DNA from: a virus
IMG/VR virus record: IMGVR_UViG_3300028610_000483
Location: 1 to 61,007 of that record
Direction: 5' to 3' (one strand)
Length of the DNA: 61,007 bases
In this document: positions 31,436 to 40,493 of the stretch, piece by piece
Layout of the letters: each line of letters opens with the position of its first letter
Position numbering within the stretch: position 1 is the first letter of the stretch
Translations under genes and position numbers: made by a program
The notes under the pieces: model-generated
Told to the model about the DNA's origin: nothing
Database searches by the model: none
What the model saw: the letters and a program-made list of their open reading frames with translations, nothing else

Positions 31436-32327
31436 TCCTACCCCACATTTTATTTTACCTCATCTGCACAAAGCACTGCAAGATTCTGAATCTGTGCAAC
31501 GTCAATCTGGCACAACAAACTATCCATCATCAGCATCTATTGTGCATGAAAAGAAAGGTGTGCGTTTAGTCACTGGTGCATGTCTTCGGGCTGAGTATTG
31601 GCGACGAACACATGAACCAAAAACAAACCCGCCTGATGCTCAAGGCTACCTCAAGATGTTGATTGGTAAAGTTGTTGAAGAAGCTTTGGTGAATCTGATA
31701 AAAGAAAAAGGAATGTGGCGGGGCAATAACATTAAGTTTTTTGAACCAGAAGTTGAAGCCAGTGGTGAAGCTGATGTGTTCTTTTGGTTGGATAGACTGA
31801 ATGGGTTAGAAATCAAAACTGGTTATGGTTACTACTTTTCCAAATCAGTCTTAGATGCTAAAACAGGTATGCCAAAAGACGATCATCTACTTCAGACGTT
31901 CTTCTATTTGAAACAGGCATGGAACTTTGATGGTGAACAAGTAACATTACCGTGTTGGAATATCCTATATATGGATCGTGGGGATGGTGCTGACAAAGAG
32001 TTTTACATCTTCAGTCGAGATGGTAACGACTTGTGGATAGGTTCACAACATCAAAAACCTGTTAAGCATCCCTATATTACATGGGAAGGCATTAAGAAAC
32101 GTATGGAAGAGTCTGATGCGTTTGTCAATACAGGTATGTTACCTCCTAATGATTACGTGCTAAAATTTACACCAGAACGAGCCAAACAGCTTTTTGATCT
32201 TGGTGAGATGTCAAAAACAGCTTACAAAAAGTTTGTAGACAATAAACCTGGAATCAAAGGTGATTGGCGTTGTGCGTATTGCAATTGGAAAGATACATGT
32301 TTGAAAGTAGGACAAGAGAAAACATGA
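31413..32327 (+). CDS. Cas4/RecB-type exonuclease with iron-sulphur cysteines
   Basis: 304 aa. The PD-(D/E)XK core shows Asp121 ... Glu133-x-Lys135 (EADVFFW...LEIKTG) and a downstream QTFFY (QxxxY) typical of RecB-family nucleases. Cys57 and C-terminal Cys287, 290 and 296 give the C...CxxC...C pattern of the Cas4/AddB [4Fe-4S] cluster. It likely degrades DNA ends for recombination or host DNA breakdown. It is in the replication/recombination block. Confidence 0.8.
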   Translation: MAAKKKSDPTPHFILPHLHKALQDSESVQRQSGTTNYPSSASIVHEKKGVRLVTGACLRAEYWRRTHEPKTNPPDAQGYLKMLIGKVVEEALVNLIKEKGMWRGNNIKFFEPEVEASGEADVFFWLDRLNGLEIKTGYGYYFSKSVLDAKTGMPKDDHLLQTFFYLKQAWNFDGEQVTLPCWNILYMDRGDGADKEFYIFSRDGNDLWIGSQHQKPVKHPYITWEGIKKRMEESDAFVNTGMLPPNDYVLKFTPERAKQLFDLGEMSKTAYKKFVDNKPGIKGDWRCAYCNWKDTCLKVGQEKT

Positions 32328-32560
32328 TTAAGCTGAAAACGTTTCTGATTATTCTTGAATCTGAAGTCAATAAATGTAAAACCTGTAAAGGGAAGGGTGA
32401 GATTGAAGAACACTCTGTTAAAGACTACGGAGAGCTTGGACAGGATGTAGATACAAAAGTGTTGTCGTGTCATGAATGCCGATTACTTAGAAAAGTTATT
32501 GAACGTGTGCAAAAACGAGAAGAAAGCAACCTCAAACGAAAGGAACGTCGATCATCATGA
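32324..32560 (+). CDS. 78-aa DnaJ-type zinc protein
   Basis: Coupled to the nuclease stop as ATGA. CKTCKGKG with later CHEC is the zinc knuckle of DnaJ-type cysteine repeats. Basic C-terminus. Function unknown. Confidence 0.55.
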   Translation: MIKLKTFLIILESEVNKCKTCKGKGEIEEHSVKDYGELGQDVDTKVLSCHECRLLRKVIERVQKREESNLKRKERRSS

Positions 32561-33366
32561 AGAAATTTATTGTAGTGCTTCTCGCAATTGTGGCTTTATT
32601 GGTTTTGGTGTTTTCACGTCCTGCCGGAGCTGATATTATCGGTGGAACTCCGCAAAACGGTAGTATTCATCATAACACTGTTGATTCAAATAACGACTCT
32701 CATGATAACAACAACAGCAACGTGAACAGACCAGTTGCAAATGCACGTGGAGGCAACGCCGAATCTAATGCAGTAGGTATTGGTGTTGGAATCGGTAAAG
32801 GCGGTCGTGGTGGTGATGGCGGTAATGCAAATGCTGTTGCAGCAGGAGGGCAGGGCGGTAGTGCTGAACAAGCACAGAGACAACAACAAGATCAAGTCAC
32901 AGATGTTGATGTAAGAAATAGAAACAACCAAGATACTGATGTGTCTACGAACGTTAATACAGGTGTCAATACAACGGTTGGAAATAAAGGTGTTGTTAGA
33001 AGCAACAACGATAATCGTAGCTCGGCTGAACAACAATCAGTTGTTGAAACCAACGTTCAGGTTGAGGGTAACAACTACTCTTCCAATTATACTGACGAAA
33101 GTATTTATGCTTCAATAGCTACACAACCTGGAAAGAGTGAAGTGCAAATTGGTGTTCCTGGGTTAGCAGCTATTACATTGTCAGATGATACCAAAGTCTC
33201 AACATTAAACCTGACACTTCATACAACGTTAGAGCTTTACAAGGCAGGTCTGGTATCAGAAGAAGATGCTAGAGCAATCGTTGCAGAAGAACTCCAACAT
33301 CTACGCAAGGCGGCAAATGGGCCGCGTGGTCGCACGTTGTTTAATCTGTTTGGTATACTGAGGTAG
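32557..33366 (+). CDS. Secreted or surface Asn/Gly-rich low-complexity protein
   Basis: 269 aa. A classic signal peptide (residues ~1-26, cleaved after AGA). Residues 30-165 are low complexity, rich in Asn, Gly, Asp and Gln. A folded C-terminal region of ~90 residues follows, with a helix (VSEEDARAIVAEELQHLRKA). Such exported proteins in phages may alter the cell surface or block superinfection. Nothing more is supported. Confidence 0.6.
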   Translation: MKKFIVVLLAIVALLVLVFSRPAGADIIGGTPQNGSIHHNTVDSNNDSHDNNNSNVNRPVANARGGNAESNAVGIGVGIGKGGRGGDGGNANAVAAGGQGGSAEQAQRQQQDQVTDVDVRNRNNQDTDVSTNVNTGVNTTVGNKGVVRSNNDNRSSAEQQSVVETNVQVEGNNYSSNYTDESIYASIATQPGKSEVQIGVPGLAAITLSDDTKVSTLNLTLHTTLELYKAGLVSEEDARAIVAEELQHLRKAANGPRGRTLFNLFGILR

Positions 33367-33368
33367 TC

Positions 33369-33950
33369 ATGCAACTAGACCGTAACCTAGTTATTGTTGA
33401 TGTAGAAACGACAGGTGTTGATCCTGAAACAGCATCTGTAATACAACTAGGTGCAGTAGTATTTGGTCGTGATGGATATTTAGTAGATAGAAGTTTCATG
33501 ACTTACATTCAACCGTATCGTCAGAGTTGGAGTATAAAAGCACAAAAAGTGCATGGCTTTACACGAGAATTTTTAAGTGAGAATGGACAGGGCGTCGGTT
33601 CTGCTCTTGGTAAGTTTGAAAATTGGCTGAAACTTAAACCTGAACATGAGTGTGATAGCCTCTATGTTGGTCAATGGGGTTGTGGTTTTGACACGGACTG
33701 TCTTCGATCAGCGTATGAGTTTATCGGTATAAGATACCCATTCTCGTATCGTTCGTATGATATTGCTTCGTTTGTTCGGTTGTATCTAGCGTCACAAAAT
33801 ATGTTAGATACAGACTGTAAAAACGGAGAAGTTGACTGTGCAAAGAAACTTGGGATTGAAGCCGACCATAAGGAAGCTCATGACGGTTTATACGACGCTA
33901 GACTATCAGGTTTGATGTTACAAGAGGTGATGCAACGATGTGGTTCTTAA
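33369..33950 (+). CDS. DnaQ-like 3'-5' exonuclease
   Basis: 193 aa. DEDDh family: Asp11 and Glu13 (VDVETTG), an Asp in GCGFDTDCL and His/Asp in AHDGLYDARLSG. These proofreading- or RNase T-type enzymes remove nucleotides from 3' ends. Two bases after the secreted-protein gene. Phage Pol I genes sometimes rely on a separate exonuclease, but the polymerase here also has its own. Confidence 0.82.
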   Translation: MQLDRNLVIVDVETTGVDPETASVIQLGAVVFGRDGYLVDRSFMTYIQPYRQSWSIKAQKVHGFTREFLSENGQGVGSALGKFENWLKLKPEHECDSLYVGQWGCGFDTDCLRSAYEFIGIRYPFSYRSYDIASFVRLYLASQNMLDTDCKNGEVDCAKKLGIEADHKEAHDGLYDARLSGLMLQEVMQRCGS

Positions 33951-34366
33951 TGCTTAAATGTGTGATCGCAGCAGGACTTGGTTTTCTTGTCGGACTGAAT
34001 CGGGCGAGGCTAGACAAACCTTGTGACTCACGCGATTTTGCGTTAGTGTCGTTAGGTGCAGCGTTTTTTACGCTTGTTGCATTACGTGCGCTAACATTGT
34101 TTCCGAATGTTGAAGGAGCAATGGCTATTAACGCACTTCTTCGAGTTGTGAGTAATATTGTTGTCGGCATGGGTTTTCTTGGTGGAGGTATTATTTACCG
34201 AACAAAGAACACCGCAGAAGGTATTACAACGGCGGCTGGCTTATGGGTTATTGCTGCTGTAGGAACGGCTGTAGCACTTGGATTGTATTTAGAAGCCGTG
34301 TTTGTTACCTTGTTAATTTGGATTGTATTTCGATTGCAATTGAACGTTCAAAGGAGCAAAGCATGA
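33938..34366 (+). CDS. MgtC/SapB-family membrane protein
   Basis: 142 aa. Four membrane segments with the family pattern: AAGLGFLVGLNRARLDKP near the start, DFALVSLGAAFFTL, then IVVGMGFLGGGIIYRTKN and GITTAAGLWVIAAVGTAVALG. MgtC proteins of bacteria restrain the F-ATPase and help survive magnesium limitation. The C-terminal cytoplasmic ACT-like domain is absent. A phage copy is unusual. Overlaps the exonuclease by 13 bases. Confidence 0.82.
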   Translation: MWFLMLKCVIAAGLGFLVGLNRARLDKPCDSRDFALVSLGAAFFTLVALRALTLFPNVEGAMAINALLRVVSNIVVGMGFLGGGIIYRTKNTAEGITTAAGLWVIAAVGTAVALGLYLEAVFVTLLIWIVFRLQLNVQRSKA

Positions 34367-34917
34367 ATATTGCAGAAGTGTTAGACTATGGTGAAAATGC
34401 AACAGCTACAAACATTGTAGCCAAGATGGATCGACTAGGCGAAGACAAAAATAACAAGACAGAAGGTAACTATCAACTAGGTCGGTTGAAAGACAAGACA
34501 GGGGAAGTGTGGTTTATTCTTTCTGGTGGTGGGTTAGATCGAGACGTAAGAAAATTAGATGAAGTGACAATCAATAAAGCGAAGGTTGAGATAGACAGTC
34601 GTGGAAAGAAACGTCTTCGTTTTGATAAAACAGAAGTTGTATCTGATATCGTGGAGACGAGTGATGAGCCTAAAGCAGAATCGAAGAGCGAGACTAAACA
34701 AACTACTAAAAAAGAAAAGGCCACAACCACTAGTCGAAAAAAAGAAGTCCTCCCTGCCGACGAACTCGTTACCAAAGCAGCAAACGTAGTTGCTCAAGCG
34801 TTTGTTGATGTTGAAAATGCTCTTGATGGACGAGATGTGAGTCGAGATGTTGTAGCGGTATTAGCAGCTACGGCGGCTGCACCTGTGTTGGCTGTGTTGC
34901 TGGATGTTAACAACTAG
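34363..34917 (+). CDS. 184-aa acidic/basic accessory protein
   Basis: Start ATG overlaps the previous stop (ATGA), with AAGGAG upstream. An N-terminal beta domain (residues ~10-90) precedes a Lys/Glu/Thr-rich disordered linker (~100-130) and a C-terminal helical, Ala-rich segment. Such a layout, ordered domain, charged linker, hydrophobic end, recalls single-stranded DNA-binding proteins, but no OB signature is clear. Function unknown. Confidence 0.55.
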   Translation: MNIAEVLDYGENATATNIVAKMDRLGEDKNNKTEGNYQLGRLKDKTGEVWFILSGGGLDRDVRKLDEVTINKAKVEIDSRGKKRLRFDKTEVVSDIVETSDEPKAESKSETKQTTKKEKATTTSRKKEVLPADELVTKAANVVAQAFVDVENALDGRDVSRDVVAVLAATAAAPVLAVLLDVNN

Positions 34918-34925
34918 GGGGTCAC

Positions 34926-35240
34926 ATGTTTAGACGTATTGTAGCACTCGTAGCGATTAGCACAGTATTGTTTACGTCTAATGTGTATGCAGATTGGACA
35001 GTTAGTGATATTCGGCAAGTAAATTCGAGTTACGAAGGTGTCGTGTATTTGGTTCGACGTGCTATGAATGATCCTCGTCTTCAAACAACAGACGGTAGAG
35101 CATTTACAGTCGAAGAACGACAAGCTATTGTTGATACAGTCGTCTATGACTCAGCCGATAAAGCGATTATAAAGGAGCTACGCAGAATTCGTCGTGCTTT
35201 GAATGACATTGCACAGAAGCTTGATGGCCTAGCAAATTAA
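34926..35240 (+). CDS. 104-aa secreted protein
   Basis: Signal peptide (residues 1-22, cleaved after VYA). The mature 82 residues are helical and charged (ADKAIIKELRRIRRALNDIAQKL). GGGGG-type ribosome site. Probably periplasmic or extracellular. The second exported protein in this block. Confidence 0.6.
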   Translation: MFRRIVALVAISTVLFTSNVYADWTVSDIRQVNSSYEGVVYLVRRAMNDPRLQTTDGRAFTVEERQAIVDTVVYDSADKAIIKELRRIRRALNDIAQKLDGLAN

Positions 35241-35249
35241 GGAACCCCA

Positions 35250-37211
35250 ATGAAGCATAAAGATTATTGCTATGTTGATGTGGCTATTGGTGGGCCTAGC
35301 AAACGTAACAACTTTATCAATCTTGCTACGGAGTCTGTCGAGTTACCTGATCCACCAGTCGAATGTTATCAAACAGCATTTCGTTATCCGAAGGTAATTA
35401 CTGAGGGAACAGCAGGCTATAGAGGTTTACATTATCTTGATGCCGTATACTTTGACTTCGATCATGGTGCTGATTTTACTTTAGATAATTGTCGAAATTC
35501 TACAGCAGCATTTCTTTCGTGGCTGCAATCAGCATACAAAATTCCTGCTGATGCTATAGATATTTGGTTTAGTGGACGAAAAGGTTTTCATGTTTATATA
35601 CCAAGCGCGTTGTTTGGAATCAAACCTTCAACTCGTCTTGCGTCTGTTGTGCGACAACTCGTAGAGCACTTAACACAGCAATTTGATGAAGAAGTAAAAG
35701 CTACGGGTTTACTTAAGATGATTGACCTTAAAGTATATGATCGTGTGCGTTTGTTCCGTCTTCCAGGCAGTATTCATGGTAAGTCAGAGCTTTACAAAAT
35801 TCAGTTAAGTCTTGAAGACTTATGGGAGACATGTGCAGAAGACATTGAAGAGCTTGCAACTAAACCTCAGATGGGTGTGTTGGAATTAGATTTTGATGTA
35901 GAACCTATACCGGCATTGAAGGCGTTGTATGACTCGTTTGACTTAAAGGTTGAAACAAAGTCTACAGAAGGTAGCGACGAGACAAAGCCTGATTTCAAAT
36001 ACGGAGAACCCTGCTATATCCGTATGCTAGAAGGTGTTGGAGAGGGTCAACGTGACGCTGTATGTCTCCGTTTAGCCACGTTCTTTAAAAAGAAGGGTAT
36101 GGACAGGGCTATGGTAGAGACAGCCCTTCTACAGTGGAATGAGAAGAACGATCCTCCCTTAGAAGATTGGGAGGTTGAGAAGACAGTGAAATCTGCATTC
36201 ACTGTTGATTATGATTTTGGATGTAATGATGATCTTCGAAAACAATTTTGTGGAGATCAATGTATTCGGTTACATAAACAAGCCGAAAACTTCGATGCTG
36301 TTACTTCATGTGATCGAGTGTATACCGAACGCGAAAAAGAGATTCTTTCTAATCTGAATGAATCAGACATTCTATCACCAACCGATTTATTAGATGGCTA
36401 CAGTAAATTTATTGCAGACATTAGTAAACATCGTGTCCTACTTGGTATTAAACCATTGGACGAGGCCATGAAAGGTGTATGTCCTGGGGAAATTTGCACC
36501 TTGTTCGGTCTACCACAAACAGGTAAAACAGCATTACTACTAAACATGCTACTTCATGTGAATGATAATTATGATTTTCCTGTTGTATTCTTTTCCTTAG
36601 AACAGACGGCAGCTCAGATTACTGAACGTTTTATTCAAATTATCACACAAAAATCTAGCAGTGATGTCGAGTATATCTTTCGCAACAAACCGAAAGACAA
36701 AGACAACTTAATGAAGATGGTTGCAGCTCGTTTAACAAACATATACATTGTAGAGAAAGCAGGACTCGGCACCCTACAGATGGAAGAATATGTTCGTAAG
36801 CTACAACAGGTTACAGGTAAGAAGGTTGGTTGTATCGCCATAGACAATCTCACAGAGATGTTTGCTTACGGACAGAACGACATCGGGCGTATTTCGAAAG
36901 CTATGGTGAATCTTGCACAGCTCGTGAAGGATTTATCAGTGCCTCTGTTACTGATCCATCATGCATCTTCAAAGGCTGTTGATGAAGGAGAGCCGGTTTA
37001 CTCAAAGCACTTGCTTAGCTCTAGCAATGTCGAACGGGCAAGCACGTTTGCTGTTGGTATGTGGCGGGAGATTCAAACCACAAACCGTGATGTATTACGT
37101 ATAGCATTAAGGAAAAATCGTAAAGGTAATCCAATCAATCAACTTGATCTGAAATTTGATTTGAAGACACTGACGATTTTAGATTCTCTAAAGAAACAGG
37201 AGTTTATCTAA
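35250..37211 (+). CDS. Primase-helicase fusion (archaeo-eukaryotic primase plus DnaB/RecA-type)
   Basis: 653 aa. N-terminal AEP-type primase: VYFDFDHG (Asp69, Asp71), SGRKGFH (Ser108, His114) and RLFRLPGSIHGK. The middle has a PriCT-like helical domain (~260-320) and a Cys-rich patch (C...C...C...C near 340-370, possibly a metal site). The C-terminal RecA-type helicase has Walker A GLPQTGKTA (~421-429), Walker B-like IAIDNLTEM and a His motif (LLLIHHAS). It primes and unwinds DNA in replication. Confidence 0.85.
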   Translation: MKHKDYCYVDVAIGGPSKRNNFINLATESVELPDPPVECYQTAFRYPKVITEGTAGYRGLHYLDAVYFDFDHGADFTLDNCRNSTAAFLSWLQSAYKIPADAIDIWFSGRKGFHVYIPSALFGIKPSTRLASVVRQLVEHLTQQFDEEVKATGLLKMIDLKVYDRVRLFRLPGSIHGKSELYKIQLSLEDLWETCAEDIEELATKPQMGVLELDFDVEPIPALKALYDSFDLKVETKSTEGSDETKPDFKYGEPCYIRMLEGVGEGQRDAVCLRLATFFKKKGMDRAMVETALLQWNEKNDPPLEDWEVEKTVKSAFTVDYDFGCNDDLRKQFCGDQCIRLHKQAENFDAVTSCDRVYTEREKEILSNLNESDILSPTDLLDGYSKFIADISKHRVLLGIKPLDEAMKGVCPGEICTLFGLPQTGKTALLLNMLLHVNDNYDFPVVFFSLEQTAAQITERFIQIITQKSSSDVEYIFRNKPKDKDNLMKMVAARLTNIYIVEKAGLGTLQMEEYVRKLQQVTGKKVGCIAIDNLTEMFAYGQNDIGRISKAMVNLAQLVKDLSVPLLLIHHASSKAVDEGEPVYSKHLLSSSNVERASTFAVGMWREIQTTNRDVLRIALRKNRKGNPINQLDLKFDLKTLTILDSLKKQEFI

Positions 37212-37444
37212 TGAATAAACATTTTCAAGTAACTCAACATACGTTATTGCGTATTTGTGAAGTTGAGGCTGATAGTAAAGCAGATGCAACACAACGGTTT
37301 TACGATGGAAAAGGTAGAATAACTAAAGAAGAAAAATCTGAGATAACCGAAATTTTCAGTGAAGAAGAGTTTGAACAATTTTCAGAGATAAAAGATGTAG
37401 AGGTTGTTGAACTTGATCCACGTGTAGTGACTGAAGAAGGATAA
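37211..37444 (+). CDS. 77-aa acidic protein
   Basis: Overlaps the primase-helicase stop by one base. The N-terminus (HFQVTQHTLLRICEVEADSKADATQRF) resembles the 23268 gene's fold pattern. Acidic C-terminus. Function unknown. Confidence 0.55.
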   Translation: MNKHFQVTQHTLLRICEVEADSKADATQRFYDGKGRITKEEKSEITEIFSEEEFEQFSEIKDVEVVELDPRVVTEEG

Positions 37445-37448
37445 GTAA

Positions 37449-37847
37449 ATGCCAAAGGAGCCTAAAAAGATTGGTGGTTGGAACAAGAAGTGTCTAGCAC
37501 TGTGGGCCAAGATTGTAAAGCTTCGAGATGGTGGTAAATGTCTACACTGTGGTAGCATTAAGTTTTTAAATTCTCATCATCTAGTAGCCAAAGAAAACTA
37601 CAGGACAAGATATGAATTGGATAATGGCGTTACCCTATGTGTCAAGTGTCACAAGTATGATCGTAGAAAATCCGCCCACGGAAACCCTGTGTGGTTTGCT
37701 TTTTGGGCTATTGAAGTGGTTGGTGAAGACAGGCTTAAGCGAGTTAATAAGATAGCACAACGTAAACCTAAGTCTCCTACGATTCCGTGGTATCGAAAAC
37801 AACTTACAAGGTTGGAGAAAGAATACGAGAGGTTTAATCATGAGTAA
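37449..37847 (+). CDS. HNH endonuclease
   Basis: 132 aa. The core is CLHCG ... NSHHLV ... LDNGVTLCVKCHK, i.e. both zinc CxxC pairs with the HNH catalytic centre. Basic C-terminus for DNA binding. Lies between the helicase and polymerase. It could be a free-standing homing nuclease or a packaging/repair nuclease. Confidence 0.8.
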   Translation: MPKEPKKIGGWNKKCLALWAKIVKLRDGGKCLHCGSIKFLNSHHLVAKENYRTRYELDNGVTLCVKCHKYDRRKSAHGNPVWFAFWAIEVVGEDRLKRVNKIAQRKPKSPTIPWYRKQLTRLEKEYERFNHE

Positions 37848-38406
37848 TGAAACTGATCGACTGAGAGAACAAGAACGAGCTGTTCATGCTCATAAAACAG
37901 AATGTGTTGGTGGCCCTTGTGAAGTGTGTTACATTGTCTATTGGATGAATCAATATCGTGAAGACTTACGTATTACCGAAGAATTAAATTCTCAACAGCT
38001 TAACAAAATTACTAATTTCGATAATTTTACCACTAAACTGCATGAGCAACTTGATGAAACAAAAGAACAGTTGAAATCACTAGTGACTGCTGTTCGTAAG
38101 GCAACTCCACCAGTTATGTCTATGACATGTCAGAGTGATGAACAACGAGTTGCAATCTTAAGCGAACGCTACAGACAGGTTAAACAAAATCTTGATGGTG
38201 CTTTTGTAAGAATTACTTCTTTAGAAGAAGCTGTTGAAACTACACGGCTTCTTATACAATCACTTATTGAATGGCCTGAAGAGGGTTATGATCGTCGGAC
38301 AGAAGATGGTTATCCTCAAGAGATGGGGTATGATGAGTTTGCATACAAACGAATGGTTGATACATATCGTGAATCGTTAAAAGCAATCTTAACTGTTTTT
38401 AAATAA
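37840..38406 (+). CDS. 188-aa coiled-coil protein
   Basis: Overlaps the HNH gene by 8 bases. Two long helical stretches, with Cys and His in the N-terminal 40 residues (ECVGGPCEVCYIV) that may bind zinc. Position just before the polymerase suggests an accessory replication role. Unproven. Confidence 0.5.
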   Translation: MSNETDRLREQERAVHAHKTECVGGPCEVCYIVYWMNQYREDLRITEELNSQQLNKITNFDNFTTKLHEQLDETKEQLKSLVTAVRKATPPVMSMTCQSDEQRVAILSERYRQVKQNLDGAFVRITSLEEAVETTRLLIQSLIEWPEEGYDRRTEDGYPQEMGYDEFAYKRMVDTYRESLKAILTVFK

Positions 38407-38429
38407 GAAAATGTTTTGGGGAAGTTCTG

Positions 38430-40493
38430 ATGAATGTAGAACTCTACGATAAAATTTTACAAGCCGGTGTGTATGCATTGGATTTAGAAACTACGTCTAT
38501 TGATCCCAATCTGGCAAAGATCGTAACATACAATTACTGTGTTGAGGGTGAAACATACACATTCTTTCCTGATGAGGTAGACGAAAAGTTACTAGAGTTG
38601 ACTCTAGGTTGTCCTCAATATACTGTGATTATGCATAATTACCTGTATGATGCTTACGTGCTAGAACGTCATGGTTGTGCTGTGTTGAATCAGCCGTGGG
38701 ATACTATGGGTGCAGCCTGGATTATGAATGAAAATCTTCTTGAAGAGAAATGGTCAGGCAATGACAAGATCAATCTGAAAGACCTTGTGAAACGTGAGTT
38801 TGGACATCAGATGGTAAAGTTTAAAGACCTTGAAACGACACGTAAGTTGAAAAAGATTAATCAGGCGGTCACAAAGTATAACAATAAATTCGATGCAGCT
38901 CTGCAACCTTTAACTATGCTTGAGTTACTTGATACAGAAACAGCATTACGTATCCTTGAAGTGAACAAGGTTGTTCGACAACTCAAACCGAAGCGGTGTC
39001 CGATATGTGGTGGTCGAAAGAAAGCCACAAAGAATAAACCGATATTCATTGGCAACTGTAAGGAGTGTGAACACACAGGTAAAGTTGAAGTGCCTCCGAT
39101 ACCGCTTGTCACAGAGAGTGACTTAGAGGAATTGTATCAACTTGTTTACCATGAATTAGTAGATTATGGTTCTGATGATGCATTGTGGACATACCGATTG
39201 TATGAACGCTATAAACCGATGATCGAGTTAGAGCATACTAAAATCTTTGCTTTTTACATGAGGCTTTTACGTCCAACATTGCTCATGCTGATGAACGGTC
39301 TTCATGTGGATCGAGATAAGTTAGAAGAAGCATATTGGGAAGTCAGCGAAGAGTTGAAGAATGCATTAGCACTGATCAAAGACGAACTCGACAAAGAAGG
39401 TATTGACGATTCAAGTGTTGGAGCCGGACGCGAATACCATATCAATTTGAATTCTTCTTCTCATATGGCTGAAGTATTATTTGACATGATGAACTATGCA
39501 CCTGTCGAACAGAAGGGGAAGAAGAATAAAACTGCTAAACGGTCAACAGATAAGACCGTATTAGAAACACTAGCAGCCAAAGGCTGCAATCTTGCCGAGC
39601 ATCTTTTAGAGTTTCGTGCGTTAAACAAACTGATGTCTACGTATATCCTTCCTATTATGAGTCGCACAGAGACAACACCATACCTCTTTACCAGTATGTC
39701 TCCGTGGGGAACACGAACAGGTCGTTACAATAGTAGGAATCCTAACTTACAGAACGTGCCTGCTGCAAAAGGTAAAGGTATTATTCGTTCATTCATTACG
39801 CCGCCAGAGGGTCATGATTTGTTAATTGTTGATGCTTCACAAGTCGAGCTTCGATTACTAGCACATTTTAGCGGGGATGAGGTTTTGATGGATGCCTATA
39901 CTACAGGTAAAGACGTTCATGCTATCTCTGCAAGTAATATCTATGGAAAAACCATTACGAAAGCGTCTGATCCAGATCGTCGTCAGCATGGTAAGACCTT
40001 GAACTTTGCTGTAATCTATGGAGCAGGCGCACCTAGAGTCGCGGCACAGATTGGCGAAGGGTTGACTGAAGAACAGGCACAAGATTTTATCGACAAGCAT
40101 TTCAAAAAGTATATAGGTGTCAAAAAATATATTGATCGAGTGAAGCGTGAAGTCGTGCAGCATGGTTATGTAGAAACACTCTTCGCACGTAAGCGTAGGT
40201 TGCCTGATGCACACTGGCACAACTACAAGTCTCATCGTCAGGCTGTTGATGCAATCATGCAGGGCAGCGCAGCCGATATTATCAATAAAGGTTTGGTTGA
40301 GATCACCGAACGATACCAGAACGACAAAGTAAAAATCATTCTACAAATCCACGATGAGTATTTGATTCTGACACCAAAGGGCGAAGGTGAACGCTACGGT
40401 AAAGAGATCGAGAAGATGTTAGTAGACATGGTTAAAATTAACGTGCCTGTTGAGTGGAGTGTTGAGGTTGCTGAGTCTTGGGAGGAAAAATGA
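38430..40493 (+). CDS. polA: Family A DNA polymerase (Pol I-like) with exonuclease domain
   Basis: 687 aa. The 3'-5' exonuclease domain shows DLE (Asp18, Glu20) and YGSDD near residue 248. The polymerase shows motif A DASQVELR (Asp468), motif B RRQHGKTLNFAVIYG (Phe526 at the position equivalent to E. coli Phe762) and motif C QIHDEY (His641, Asp642). A zinc-ribbon (CPICGG ... CKEC, ~residues 190-212) is inserted in the exonuclease domain. It has no 5'-nuclease domain. Main replicative polymerase. Confidence 0.95.
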   Translation: MNVELYDKILQAGVYALDLETTSIDPNLAKIVTYNYCVEGETYTFFPDEVDEKLLELTLGCPQYTVIMHNYLYDAYVLERHGCAVLNQPWDTMGAAWIMNENLLEEKWSGNDKINLKDLVKREFGHQMVKFKDLETTRKLKKINQAVTKYNNKFDAALQPLTMLELLDTETALRILEVNKVVRQLKPKRCPICGGRKKATKNKPIFIGNCKECEHTGKVEVPPIPLVTESDLEELYQLVYHELVDYGSDDALWTYRLYERYKPMIELEHTKIFAFYMRLLRPTLLMLMNGLHVDRDKLEEAYWEVSEELKNALALIKDELDKEGIDDSSVGAGREYHINLNSSSHMAEVLFDMMNYAPVEQKGKKNKTAKRSTDKTVLETLAAKGCNLAEHLLEFRALNKLMSTYILPIMSRTETTPYLFTSMSPWGTRTGRYNSRNPNLQNVPAAKGKGIIRSFITPPEGHDLLIVDASQVELRLLAHFSGDEVLMDAYTTGKDVHAISASNIYGKTITKASDPDRRQHGKTLNFAVIYGAGAPRVAAQIGEGLTEEQAQDFIDKHFKKYIGVKKYIDRVKREVVQHGYVETLFARKRRLPDAHWHNYKSHRQAVDAIMQGSAADIINKGLVEITERYQNDKVKIILQIHDEYLILTPKGEGERYGKEIEKMLVDMVKINVPVEWSVEVAESWEEK

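Noticed and set aside
34243-34362. N-terminal extension of the 34363 gene
   Set aside because: It overlaps the MgtC-like gene in another frame. The ATG at 34363 has AAGGAG and overlaps the previous stop.
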